Positions 1-7,814 of a stretch of DNA of 64,000 nt are shown here, one piece after another. The notes under the pieces are model-generated. The model saw only the letters and a list, made by a program, of their open reading frames with translations, was not told where the DNA came from and searched no databases. The DNA lies in assembly GCA_965200375.1 (NCBI GenBank), contig OZ241353.1, positions 372,001 to 436,000 of the forward strand, written 5' to 3'. The position numbers and the translations under genes are program-made. The DNA comes from VXYL01 sp965200375 (GTDB lineage: Bacteria > Pseudomonadota > Gammaproteobacteria > Pseudomonadales > Azotimanducaceae). Positions within the stretch are counted from its first letter, which is position 1. Each line of letters begins with the position of its first letter.

Positions 1-1
1 G

Positions 2-88
2 GCGATTCACGACCGGCTGTTCCCGACGACGCCGGCCAGCGATCGGGCGAGAGACCACCTCGCGCGGAAGCTCGGCCCGCAGGCATAG
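2..88 (+). CDS. 3' end of an unidentified gene (partial)
   Basis: An open frame enters from the left edge and stops at TAG 86-88, giving 28 residues rich in Arg, Asp and Ala. The residue mix is protein-like and no other frame here is better, but nothing identifies a family. It would be the C-terminus of a gene lying mostly outside the window and convergent with the DUF4019-like gene. It could also be chance. Confidence 0.25.
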   Translation, partial: AIHDRLFPTTPASDRARDHLARKLGPQA

Positions 89-203
89 CCGCAGGAATTC
101 ACCAGGCGAACTGGGACACTTCGCCCCCGCCACGTGGGCTAGACCGGCGGAGAACCGATGGACGGCTGGCCTTGTGGGCGAGATGACGTTCAGCGACCGC
201 CGC

Positions 204-1112
204 CTAGCGAGGCGTGCCTGTTTCTGCCTCCTCGTCTCCGGGGCATCGCATTTTCTCGCGCACGGCTGAAATCTGGGCATTCGTCATGTCCGCCGCGTGG
301 TCCCTGGGGAGGTGCCCGCTCTCGCGACGAATGACGTGGAAGCTCCCGTCCGACCGTTCCCGCCACATCAGGTAGCCGCACTCGAACAGAGCACGCTCGT
401 AGGCCGCCTGGTAGTCGGCGGCGACGTAGATGCCCGGCGTCGGAGCTTCTGGCGGGTCCACGTACACGGTCGTGCGCCACACGCGCCGTTCGGTCACGCC
501 GCCCATCTCGGCGCGATCCTCGTCCCGTTCCTGCCGCCAAGCGGCGAACGTCTCGGAGCGCAGGTACTCGCTCAGCATCGCGTAGGAAGCGCGGGCATCG
601 CCGCCGGCGTCGAGGCCGGCGAAGTAGGCCAGCGTCTTGCTTCGAATCTCGTCCTCCATCGCCGCACGCTCCGCGGCCGTCAGCGCGCGGCTTGGCGGGG
701 GCATATTGATCGGCGCGGGTTCGCACAGAACCACCTGCACGAGGCGCACACGATCGTCCGGCGGTTCGCGCGCCGTCTCGCCGTTCCCGACTGCCTCTCC
801 CTCCTCCTTCTCGCCGGCGGACGCAACCGGCGCCAACAGGCTCGTGTGCTCGAAAGCGTCCAGCCTCGGCGTCAGGTCGCCGCACAGCTTGGCAGCCGCG
901 GGCATGAGGAGCTGCTGCATCTCGCCATGGTCCGCGTCCAGCACGGGCAGCTCCAAGGTCAACGCCCACTGGTTCTCGCCGAGCGGCGACGCGCTGAGCC
1001 ACGGGCCACCGGCATCCTCCCCGGGCACCGGTGCCGGTGCGCCGCGGGCACCCGGCAAGCAGGCCAGGCCGGTCGCGAACAGGAAAGGCAGGGCAGTGCG
1101 ACGGAGTCTCAT
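204..1112 (-). CDS. Exported protein, DUF4019-like C-terminal region
   Basis: Predicted exported protein of 302 residues. The ATG at 1112 is chosen because it opens directly into a signal peptide (MRLRRTALPFLFATGLACL, then an AR-GA cleavage region); 28 further in-frame codons upstream lack signal character. The C-terminal ~130 residues (about 175-300) have the layout of DUF4019 proteins: an Ala-rich helix with a small polar active-looking patch, then a strand with W-R-T-T-V-Y-V and a terminal G-S-F-H-V-I strand. The middle is acidic and low-complexity. Function is unknown. It is divergent from hsdM, with a 170-bp gap holding both promoters. A second DUF4019-type gene lies on the other side of the defence island (14984-15424). 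The family call is moderate. Confidence 0.6.
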   Translation of the reverse strand: MRLRRTALPFLFATGLACLPGARGAPAPVPGEDAGGPWLSASPLGENQWALTLELPVLDADHGEMQQLLMPAAAKLCGDLTPRLDAFEHTSLLAPVASAGEKEEGEAVGNGETAREPPDDRVRLVQVVLCEPAPINMPPPSRALTAAERAAMEDEIRSKTLAYFAGLDAGGDARASYAMLSEYLRSETFAAWRQERDEDRAEMGGVTERRVWRTTVYVDPPEAPTPGIYVAADYQAAYERALFECGYLMWRERSDGSFHVIRRESGHLPRDHAADMTNAQISAVREKMRCPGDEEAETGTPR

Positions 1113-1282
1113 GGCCGCAGGACGATACCGCGCAACAACCGCACCACACCAAGCACTTGCCTGGATGTTGGAGCACATGATCTCCGGTCTCGCCATCTGA
1201 CACGACGGTTTGTTGACGCCGCAACGACGGCGCAGTAGTTTGACAGATGCGGGGCTGGACCCGCTGTGCGACGGGTCGGGGG

Positions 1283-3235
1283 ATGAAGCTCAAGCACGCG
1301 ATCTTGGAGGCGATGGAGCGCGACGCCTTGCGTGCCGCACTGGTCCGCTTCGACTTGGCGGACGGCGTAGACAAGCGCAGCCCTGTCGCCATGCGCAAAC
1401 GCTTGCGTGGTGCTCGTCGGGCTGGGCCGGAGGCGCTGCTCGCGCCCCTGCACGCAGCGGAGGTGAGAAGGATCTGCGAACTGATGGGCGTGGATGGCGG
1501 CGGCCGCAAGCCCGAGCTTCGGGAGCGCTTGCTCGCCGCCGGTCCGGGCCCGTCCGCGAGCAACCCTGCGAGCGCCCCGCAAGCCGGCAAGAAGCGCAAC
1601 GGCCGGAGCCCCGCTGGCGGCGCTCCGGCAGTCGCCACGAAGCTGCGTCGAGAGGCCAGGGCCAACGCCCAGACTACCGCCACCACTGGCTACGAGACGG
1701 AACTCTGGGCTGCCGCCAACACCCTGCGTGGCAACATGGATGCAGCCGAGTACAAGCATGTGGTGCTGGGCCTCATCTTCCTGAAGTACATTTCCGACGC
1801 CTTCGAGGAGCGGCACGCGCAACTCGTCGCCGAGCGCGACGAGGGCGCGGACCCTGAAGAGCCGGACGAATACACTGGCGCAAACGTGTTCTGGGTGCCG
1901 GCGGAGGCGCGTTGGAACGCCCTGCAAGCGCAGGCCAAGCAGCCACACATTGGCCGGGCCGTGGACGACGCGATGGCCGCCGTGGAGCGCGACAACCCAA
2001 GCCTGCGAGGCGTGCTGCCGAAGGACTACGCCCGCCTCGCGCTGGACAAGCGGCGCCTCGGCCAGCTAATCGATCTGTTTGGGAACATCAACGTGGGCGA
2101 TGCGGAGGCCCGATCCCGAGACGTGCTCGGCCGCGTGTACGAGTACTTCCTTAGCGCTTTCGCCAGCGCCGAAGGCAAGCGCGGCGGGGAGTTCTACACG
2201 GCGCGGTGCGTGGTGCGGCTGCTGGTGGAGATGATCGAACCGTACCAAGGGCGCGTGTACGATCCGTGCTGCGGATCCTCCGGCATGTTCGTGCAGTCCA
2301 TGGCGTTCATCGACGCCCACAGCACCGGCAACGGCAATGGCGGCAAGCCGAGCCGTCCGTCTGACGTTGCCATCTACGGCCAGGAGTCCAACCACACCAC
2401 TTGGCGACTGGCGAAGATGAACCTTGCCATTCGCGGCATCGACGCATCCATGATCGCCGAGGGCGACACCTTCCACGCCGACCGCCACCCGGATCTGAAG
2501 GCGGACTACATCCTCGCCAACCCGCCCTTCAACGTCTCCGACTGGGGCGCCGAACAACTCACCGAGGACAAGCGCTGGGCATACGGCACGCCGCCCAAGC
2601 GCAACGCCAACTTTGCCTGGGTGCAACACATGGTGCATCACTTGGCGCCCACTGGCGTTGCCGGTTTCGTGCTGGCGAACGGTTCGATGTCGTCCCAAGC
2701 CGCTGGCGAGGGCGAGATCCGCAGGAACCTGATCGAAGCGAACCTCGTGGACTGCATGATCGCCCTGCCCGGCCAGCTCTTCTACTCCACGCAGATACCC
2801 GTCTGCCTATGGTTTCTCGCCCGCGATCGCGCCAACGGCAAGTTCCGCGACCGCCGTGGCCAGGTGCTGTTCATCGACGCCCGCAGCGAGGGCAGGATGG
2901 TGGACCGCACCCACCGCGAACTCACCGACGAGGACATCGCCCGCATCGCCCGCGTCTACCATGCGTGGCGCAGCAAGCGCGAAAATGTGGACTACGAAGA
3001 CGTGCCAGGCTTCTGCAAGAGCGCGACGTTGGAGGACATCCGCGCCCACGACCACATCTTGACCCCAGGCCGCTACGTGGGCATGGCCCCGCAGCCGGAA
3101 GACGACGAACCGTTCCACGAGAAGATGACGCGCCTCGCCGCCGAGTGGCGCGAACAGCGGGCAGAAGCGCGGCGGCTCGACGCGGCGATTGCGAAGAACC
3201 TTGCGGCGTTGGGTTTCGGGCCGGAAGCGAGCTAG
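1283..3235 (+). CDS. hsdM: Type I restriction-modification methyltransferase subunit HsdM
   Basis: N6-adenine methyltransferase subunit of a type I restriction-modification complex; with HsdS it methylates the host recognition site and with HsdR it forms the restriction complex. From the ATG at 1283 it is 650 residues. Visible features are an N-terminal ~125-residue extension with a SAP-like helix pair (LMGVDGGGRKPELRERLL) and basic linker, the HsdM N-terminal helical domain (W-AANTLRGNMDAAEYKHVV), the SAM-binding motif D327-PCCGSSGMF, and the catalytic motif N413-PPF. The ATG at 1247 has no Shine-Dalgarno sequence, while GGGGG lies just before 1283, so 1283 is preferred but not certain. hsdS and hsdR follow only after about 4.5 kb of inserted genes. 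The N-terminal extension is longer than in enteric HsdM. Confidence 0.95.
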   Translation: MKLKHAILEAMERDALRAALVRFDLADGVDKRSPVAMRKRLRGARRAGPEALLAPLHAAEVRRICELMGVDGGGRKPELRERLLAAGPGPSASNPASAPQAGKKRNGRSPAGGAPAVATKLRREARANAQTTATTGYETELWAAANTLRGNMDAAEYKHVVLGLIFLKYISDAFEERHAQLVAERDEGADPEEPDEYTGANVFWVPAEARWNALQAQAKQPHIGRAVDDAMAAVERDNPSLRGVLPKDYARLALDKRRLGQLIDLFGNINVGDAEARSRDVLGRVYEYFLSAFASAEGKRGGEFYTARCVVRLLVEMIEPYQGRVYDPCCGSSGMFVQSMAFIDAHSTGNGNGGKPSRPSDVAIYGQESNHTTWRLAKMNLAIRGIDASMIAEGDTFHADRHPDLKADYILANPPFNVSDWGAEQLTEDKRWAYGTPPKRNANFAWVQHMVHHLAPTGVAGFVLANGSMSSQAAGEGEIRRNLIEANLVDCMIALPGQLFYSTQIPVCLWFLARDRANGKFRDRRGQVLFIDARSEGRMVDRTHRELTDEDIARIARVYHAWRSKRENVDYEDVPGFCKSATLEDIRAHDHILTPGRYVGMAPQPEDDEPFHEKMTRLAAEWREQRAEARRLDAAIAKNLAALGFGPEAS

Positions 3236-3236
3236 G

Positions 3237-3327
3237 GATAGGCCATGCTGAACTGCATTTGCGTCAGGGGCTGCAAACCCCGCGTGATTTGGATGTGGAC
3301 TTGGGCGGCAGTTAGCGTTCCGGGCCG
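3237..3327 (+). pseudogene. Decayed 5' end of a paralogous AAA ATPase gene
   Basis: The stretch repeats, in diverged form, the start region of the ATPase gene at 3437. Both copies share the 12 bases GGATAGGCCATG (3237-3248 and 3429-3440). Translation from 3245 gives MLNCICVRGCKP against MLNRIRVKGYKS in the intact gene. After a one-frame shift it continues RDLDVDLGG, stop, then S-G-P, matching CDLDVQLKP and the F-G-P at the Walker A motif. The pattern of frameshift, stop and truncation before the P-loop indicates a dead remnant of a related ATPase, not a regulatory duplication. It directly follows the hsdM stop, so an older ATPase probably sat here before the present one. Confidence 0.7.
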
Positions 3328-3374
3328 GTCGGACGCCTCGTCGCCGCGCCTGCATACCACTCGCCCGCCATACC

Positions 3375-3409
3375 GCAAAAGAACCATTGGCAATGATTCT
3401 TTTGCCAAT
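3375..3409 (+). promoter_or_regulatory. Two overlapping, mutually exclusive inverted repeats before the ATPase gene
   Basis: A near-perfect palindrome spans 3375-3405: GCAAAAGAA, then CATTG, pairs with CAATG, then TTCTTTTGC, with two internal mismatches. A second inverted repeat overlaps it: ATTGGCAA (3386-3393) with TTGCCAAT (3402-3409), 8-bp perfect arms around an 8-nt loop. The two cannot form together. The site lies 28 bp before the ATG at 3437 and is AT-rich against its surroundings. It could be a repressor operator or an RNA switch controlling the ATPase/TOPRIM pair. The structure is visible; the role is inference. Confidence 0.5.
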
Positions 3410-3436
3410 AGCCGATTTGCCGGCCCCGGATAGGCC

Positions 3437-4738
3437 ATGTTGAACCGCATCCGCGTCAAGGGCTACAAGTCGCTGTGCGACCTCGACGTGCAACTGAAGC
3501 CTCTGACGTTGCTGTTCGGGCCGAACGCGGCTGGCAAGAGCAACATCCTAGACGCGGTGCAACTGCTCTCTCGGTTGGCGACCAGCGGGACGCTGAAGGA
3601 GGCGTTCGATCCCCCGTGCCGGGGCAAACCGCTGGAGTCCTTCACGATGGGGCCGGGCGGCCTCAAGAGCCTGCGCGAACAGGAACGGCTGGCCTTCTCC
3701 ATCGAAGCGGACCTGCACATCTCCGAAGCCGTCGCCAAGGCCGTAGACCGGGAAGTATTCGAGATGCGCCAGCCCGCTGGCACCGGCAACACCGACACAG
3801 GGCCAGCGCGCGTGCGAGAACGCCGCCTGCGCTATCGCTTGGAGGTGGAGATGTTGCCGAGTTCGGGCCTGCTTCGCGCCACCGACGAATACTTGGCTGC
3901 GCTGACCAAGGACGGCAAACCCACCCGCCGGCGCACGCCGTTCATCGAACGGCAAGGCCAGCATGTGCGCCTCCGCCGAGAAGGCCAATCGCGTCCCACC
4001 GACTACGAACGCCATCTGGACCGCACCATCCTGTCGATGCCCCACTACGCGCCCCACTACCCCCACCTCACAGCGACGCGGCGCGAACTGGAAAGCTGGC
4101 GATTCTTCTACTTCGAGCCTCGGGAACGTATGCGGGCAGCCACGCCCGTCAAGGAAGCGCGCCATGTCGGGCCGATGGGCGAGGACCTGGCTGCCTTCCT
4201 CGTCACGCTGAAGACGCGCCAGCCGCGGCAGTTCCAAGCCTTGGAAAAGGCGTTGCGGCTGCTGCTGCCGGATGTGGACAGCATCGAGACGGACGTGAAC
4301 GACTTGGGCGAAGCGGAGTTCCGCCTGCGCGAGAACGGCGTGGCCATTCCTGCGCGAGTGCTCTCCGAAGGCACGCTGCGCCTGCTGGGCCTACTGGCGT
4401 TGTCGGGTGTGGAAGACAGCCCTTCGCTGGTGGGCTTCGAGGAACCCGAGAACGGCGTGCATCCACGCCGCATCGAACACATTGCCGACCTGCTGAAGAC
4501 GAGCTCGCAATCGGGGGAGACGCAGTACATCGTCACCACGCACTCCCCGATCCTGCCGGATCGGCTGCCCGATGACGCACTGTTCGTGGTGAGCCGCACC
4601 AACCGCGCAACGCAAGTGGCATCGTTCAAGACTTGGGGCGCACTCGGACGCAAAGCGGACGTCGACGAGGCCCTAGATGACGAAGGCGAGCCCCTGCCCG
4701 TTTCCGAGCGCATCCTGCGCGGCGACTTCGATGCGTGA
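3437..4738 (+). CDS. AAA (AAA_21/RecF-like) ATPase, first gene of an ATPase/TOPRIM-like pair
   Basis: 433-residue SMC/RecF-like ATPase of the type found in antiphage two-gene modules. The P-loop GPNAAGKS is at residues 28-35. The C-terminal half has an ABC-signature-like LSEGTLRLLGLLALSG, Walker B LVGFEEPENGVHP, and the H-loop TTHSPILPDRLPDD. The central region (about 75-270) is the variable insertion between the two ATPase lobes. The ATG at 3437 is chosen because the conserved MLNRIRVKGYKSL begins there. The next gene starts 8 bases inside this one, which implies translational coupling and a joint function. AAA ATPase plus TOPRIM-like partner resembles RloA/RloB, PARIS and OLD-type pairs, and rlo genes are known to sit inside hsd loci. 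Which of these families it belongs to cannot be settled by eye. Confidence 0.85.
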   Translation: MLNRIRVKGYKSLCDLDVQLKPLTLLFGPNAAGKSNILDAVQLLSRLATSGTLKEAFDPPCRGKPLESFTMGPGGLKSLREQERLAFSIEADLHISEAVAKAVDREVFEMRQPAGTGNTDTGPARVRERRLRYRLEVEMLPSSGLLRATDEYLAALTKDGKPTRRRTPFIERQGQHVRLRREGQSRPTDYERHLDRTILSMPHYAPHYPHLTATRRELESWRFFYFEPRERMRAATPVKEARHVGPMGEDLAAFLVTLKTRQPRQFQALEKALRLLLPDVDSIETDVNDLGEAEFRLRENGVAIPARVLSEGTLRLLGLLALSGVEDSPSLVGFEEPENGVHPRRIEHIADLLKTSSQSGETQYIVTTHSPILPDRLPDDALFVVSRTNRATQVASFKTWGALGRKADVDEALDDEGEPLPVSERILRGDFDA

Positions 4739-5318
4739 GGTCGCGTTGTTCGTGGAGGACAATGCGCATCGACAGGTGGTTGGCGCACTCCTGCAACGCT
4801 TGGCGAACGAGAGCGGCATCGCCGTCCGGCTCGATTGGCGCAGCGCGGTTCGCGGTCACGGCAGGGTTGTCCGGGAACTGAGGCGTTATCTGGACGACTT
4901 GGCAAAGCATGGCGGACGCCCGGACTTGATCGTGGTGGCGACGGACGCCAACTGCAGCGGATTGCAGCAGCGCATCAGAGACATCGATACGTCGGCTGCG
5001 GTCTCGCCAGTGGTTCTCGCCGTTCCCGACCCCCACATAGAGCGGTGGCTTCTGCTCGACGGCGCCGCGTTCAAGGCCGTGTTTGACAAGGGCTGCGACG
5101 CGCCTGACCAGAAGTGCGACCGTGGCCGCTACAAGCATCAACTGTTCGAGGCGGTCCGCGCCACCGGCGTCGTGCCCCGGCTAGGCGGCATCGAGTTCGC
5201 CGAGGATATCGTGCAGCACATGGACATCGAACGTGCTGCACGCGCAGACCCTTCCCTGCACCGCTTCGTCGATGCGCTTCGCGCTACCTTCCGGCAGTGG
5301 AACCGCCGTGATCGATGA
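4731..5318 (+). CDS. Putative TOPRIM-like partner of the AAA ATPase
   Basis: 195-residue protein whose ATG (4731) lies inside the last codons of the ATPase gene (stop 4736-4738). The start region REVALFVEDNAHRQVV places an acidic residue (E9) at the end of the first strand, as in TOPRIM folds. A second hydrophobic strand ends in an acidic residue (DLIVVATDANCSG, D72), followed by PDPHIERWLLLDGAAF, a motif type seen in RloB/DUF4276-like proteins. Together these suggest a metal-dependent nuclease or nucleotidyl-handling effector controlled by the ATPase. The canonical DxD of TOPRIM is not clean (D-A-N), so the fold call is moderate. Confidence 0.6.
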   Translation: MREVALFVEDNAHRQVVGALLQRLANESGIAVRLDWRSAVRGHGRVVRELRRYLDDLAKHGGRPDLIVVATDANCSGLQQRIRDIDTSAAVSPVVLAVPDPHIERWLLLDGAAFKAVFDKGCDAPDQKCDRGRYKHQLFEAVRATGVVPRLGGIEFAEDIVQHMDIERAARADPSLHRFVDALRATFRQWNRRDR

Positions 5319-5433
5319 TGGTGTATGGTCGGCAGCGAAAAGGCGCAGCGCCCCACCGCCATCGCCGAGGGCTTGGCACAGCGGGCGTTGGGCATCACAA
5401 TACGGAAGGTGCCTTGATCCTGCAACAGACAGC

Positions 5434-5604
5434 ATGAATTGCGCTTTGGTCATCGAGAAATCGCCGAGGAGCTTCTCGAGGGAAGCCGGGCCGCGGCTGG
5501 TCCAAGAGGCAATTGAGGTTCTACATCAATGGCTTGCGGCAACAAGGAGCGGCAACGGTGCGGCAACGCCCGCAACAGTTGAACCGTCACGGGCTGGGAT
5601 CTGA
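5434..5604 (+). CDS. Small hypothetical protein, possibly coupled to the downstream DUF6978 gene
   Basis: 56 residues starting MNCALVIEKSPRSFSREAG with an amphipathic helix (RLVQEAIEVLHQWLA). No family is recognised. The only support is position: its TGA (5602-5604) shares its last base with the ATG of the following gene, as expected for coupled translation. The rest of the 5319-5603 gap shows nothing convincing. It may be a remnant of an older gene. Confidence 0.3.
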   Translation: MNCALVIEKSPRSFSREAGPRLVQEAIEVLHQWLAATRSGNGAATPATVEPSRAGI

Positions 5605-6053
5605 TGGCCAACATCGCGTTGACGCAAGCCGAAGCAGACGGCCTCCTTGCCATGGAGAAGCACCGCGTGGACGACAAGGTGTGGTCTGCTCCGCACCGTG
5701 GCGGCAGCGTCACCATCCCTCTGGTGTCCGTGGACGGCCGCGAGTCGTTCCTCCTTGACCTAAGGCGCGGAAGGATCAATTTGGCCAAAAGCACCTACCA
5801 AAACCGCGTGCGGCAAGTCTTCGTACTTGCTCGGCTCGATGTCGGTGGCCCGCCCCACCGGAACCCGGATGATGAATTGATCCCGTGTCCGCACCTCCAC
5901 CTCTACCGTGAAGGCTACAACGACCGGTGGGCAATTCCCGTCCCGCGGGAAGAGTTCCCGAATCCTGACAGCGCAGCGCAAGCGTTGCGGGACTTCATGA
6001 ACTATTGCAACGTCACGTTGCCGCCACCGGTACAACTGGTGCTTGTTTCATGA
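5604..6053 (+). CDS. DUF6978 family protein
   Basis: 149-residue cytoplasmic protein that fits DUF6978: an N-terminal helix LTQAEADGLLAMEK, a strand-rich middle (FLLDLRRGRINLAKSTYQNR), then LDVGGPPHRNP followed by P-HLHLYREGYNDRWA near residues 85-120. The pattern of spaced His and Pro residues is what I recall for the family. No function is established to my knowledge. Its last codons overlap the start of the DUF1828/1829 gene (ATGA at 6050-6053), so the two are a fixed pair, here within an hsd operon. A toxin-antitoxin or accessory-defence role is inference from context. Confidence 0.65.
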   Translation: MANIALTQAEADGLLAMEKHRVDDKVWSAPHRGGSVTIPLVSVDGRESFLLDLRRGRINLAKSTYQNRVRQVFVLARLDVGGPPHRNPDDELIPCPHLHLYREGYNDRWAIPVPREEFPNPDSAAQALRDFMNYCNVTLPPPVQLVLVS

Positions 6054-6814
6054 TCGAAGAAGTACAAGACCTCATGGATCGATATTGGACTTGGCTGCGG
6101 GACCAAACCAGCCTTCGTGAAGTTGAAGATTGGGTCGAGATCACGACACCCTATCTGGACCACCACAACGACTTTCTGCAGATCTATGCTGGTCGCAGCG
6201 AAGGCGGTTGGTTGTTGACGGACGATGGCTACGTCCTCGACGACCTTGAGCAATCTGGCTGCAATATCGACAGTCCGAAGCGAAAGGCGATGCTGAACTC
6301 GACGCTCGCCGGATTCGGTGTGCGACTTGAGGGCACGCGCCTGAGTGTGACGGCATCGCCAACCGACTTTTCCCTACGCAAGCACAACCTAGTACAGGCG
6401 ATGCTCTCTGTCGGCGATCTGTTCTATCTGAACGCCCCATCCGTTGCCAGCCTGTTCTACGAGGATGTCGTGGAATGGCTCGACAGTTCGAACATCCGCT
6501 ATACGCCAAACATCAAGTTTGCCGGCAAGAGTGGGTTTGATCACAGGTTCGACTTCGTCATCCCGAAATCCAAGCAGCAACCAGAGCGCGTTCTTCGCAC
6601 CGTCAATCGACCTCGACGCGACACGGCGCAAGTGGTGGCGTTCTCCTGGATAGACACCAAAGACGTGCGGTCTCCGGACAGCCGCGCCTACGCCATACTA
6701 AACGATGCCGAGCAGCAAGTTCCTGCCAACGTGCTTGGCGCGGTTCGGAGCTATGGCGTCAATCCCCTGCCGTGGTCCGCACGTGACGGGGCCCGAGAGG
6801 AACTGGCAGCATGA
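6050..6814 (+). CDS. DUF1828/DUF1829 domain protein
   Basis: 254-residue protein. The ATG at 6050 overlaps the previous stop by four bases and is preferred to an in-frame ATG at 6005 inside the upstream gene. Residues about 20-75 match DUF1828: TPYLDHHNDFLQIYAG, then GGWLLTDDGYVLDDLEQSG. The C-terminal ~130 residues (FYEDVVEWLDSSNIRYTP, F-DHRFDFVIP) match DUF1829, which resembles a decayed or divergent nuclease core (central strand DFVIP). The pair DUF6978 + DUF1828/1829 has no established role that I know of. Placement between hsdM and hsdS among toxin-like genes suggests defence, but that is inference. Confidence 0.7.
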   Translation: MIEEVQDLMDRYWTWLRDQTSLREVEDWVEITTPYLDHHNDFLQIYAGRSEGGWLLTDDGYVLDDLEQSGCNIDSPKRKAMLNSTLAGFGVRLEGTRLSVTASPTDFSLRKHNLVQAMLSVGDLFYLNAPSVASLFYEDVVEWLDSSNIRYTPNIKFAGKSGFDHRFDFVIPKSKQQPERVLRTVNRPRRDTAQVVAFSWIDTKDVRSPDSRAYAILNDAEQQVPANVLGAVRSYGVNPLPWSARDGAREELAA

Positions 6815-6868
6815 CGGCCAGCCTGGCTTTCGACACTTCGGTTTTTCGAACAAGGCCGAGGAGCGACG

Positions 6869-7309
6869 ATGCGTAAGGATGCGCTCCTCACCGAGCTCGA
6901 CTACGGCAAGTTTCGCCAGTCGCTGGCGCGGCTTGAGGAACGATACGCCGATTTTTGCAGTCCGGACATCGCCCTATCCCAACTCCATGAGGAGGCGGTT
7001 GCCGAATCCGTCGTCCGACGCTTCAAGATCTGTTACGACTGCCTGTGGAAGGTGCTGAGGCGCTACCTCGTCTACCGGATCGGGCTTGCCCACGTACCCA
7101 ACGGCCCCAAGCCGATCTTCAGGCTGGCTGGTCAGAACAGCCTGTTCCATGCGCCCGTCGATCAGTGGCTGATGTACGCCCAGACGCGCATCGACGCCAG
7201 CGACGACTACGATGGCACGAAGGCGCAAGCGGTTCTTGACGTGGCGGCTGACTTCGTGTGCGATGCCATCGATCTCTACGAGACCATGAGCGGCAAGACG
7301 TGGCAATAG
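6869..7309 (+). CDS. HEPN protein, HI0074 type, with degenerate catalytic motif
   Basis: 146-residue four-helix HEPN protein of the nucleotidyltransferase substrate-binding (HI0074) family. The helix RRFKICYDCLWKVLRRYL (residues 50-67) is the family signature. At the position where the neighbouring HEPN gene has the RNase motif R-x4-H-x-Y, this protein reads R107-I-D-A-S-D112-D-Y114: Arg and Tyr are kept but His is replaced by Asp. The flanking residues YDG and the last helix align well between the two, so the substitution is not an alignment artefact. It is therefore probably not an active RNase and may act as a decoy, subunit or MNT target. It precedes HEPN2 by 82 bp on the same strand. Confidence 0.8.
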   Translation: MRKDALLTELDYGKFRQSLARLEERYADFCSPDIALSQLHEEAVAESVVRRFKICYDCLWKVLRRYLVYRIGLAHVPNGPKPIFRLAGQNSLFHAPVDQWLMYAQTRIDASDDYDGTKAQAVLDVAADFVCDAIDLYETMSGKTWQ

Positions 7310-7391
7310 CCGCTGCCGTCGACCTCGCAGCCCGCCTCCGCCGGATGGTGCTCAAGCTCCTCCCCCGGTGCGTCACCACTGGGCCCGATCC

Positions 7392-7814
7392 ATGCCTCTG
7401 CACCTAGACAACCTTCGCAGCACGACTGGCGCACTGCGCGAACTGTTGCGGATCAGCGAAGATGCCGACCGCATGGCGCAGCTCAGCGAAATCGAACGCA
7501 TCGGAATCCGCGCCGGGGTCATCCAGCACTTCGAAGTGGCGTACGAAATCTCGTGGAAGCTCATTCAGCGGTGGCTGAACGTCAACGTCACGCCTGGCAT
7601 CGCCAATGGCATTGCCAAAAAACAGCTGTACCGGCTGGCCGCCGAACACGGCCTCATCGCCGACGTCGAAGCTTGGCAGCGCCACCACAAGGCAAGGAAC
7701 GCAACGTCGCACATCTACGATGGTCCGCGAGCGCTGCGCGTGTACCAGGCGACTTTGGATTTCGCCGGCGACGCAGAGCGGCTGTTAGCCGCATTGGAAG
7801 CGCGGAATGATTGA
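7392..7814 (+). CDS. HEPN toxin-like protein, HI0074/HepT type, intact R-x4-H-x-Y motif
   Basis: 140 residues from the ATG at 7392. Helix signature FEVAYEISWKLIQRWL, and an intact HEPN ribonuclease motif R102-N-A-T-S-H107-I-Y109 followed by DG. HEPN proteins of this kind pair with minimal nucleotidyltransferases (MNT); in the HepT/MntA type the HEPN is an RNase toxin silenced by AMP addition to the motif Tyr. The next gene begins 8 bases before this one ends and its first domain is exactly such an MNT, so the pair is complete. An in-frame ATG at 7368 is less likely because the family's first helix begins after MPLHLDN. Toxin function is inferred from the motif. Confidence 0.85.
   Translation: MPLHLDNLRSTTGALRELLRISEDADRMAQLSEIERIGIRAGVIQHFEVAYEISWKLIQRWLNVNVTPGIANGIAKKQLYRLAAEHGLIADVEAWQRHHKARNATSHIYDGPRALRVYQATLDFAGDAERLLAALEARND

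Noticed and set aside
1247..1282. ATG 1247 as the hsdM start
   Set aside because: No Shine-Dalgarno upstream; the extra twelve residues are Arg/Gly/Trp-rich and unlike an HsdM or SAP start.
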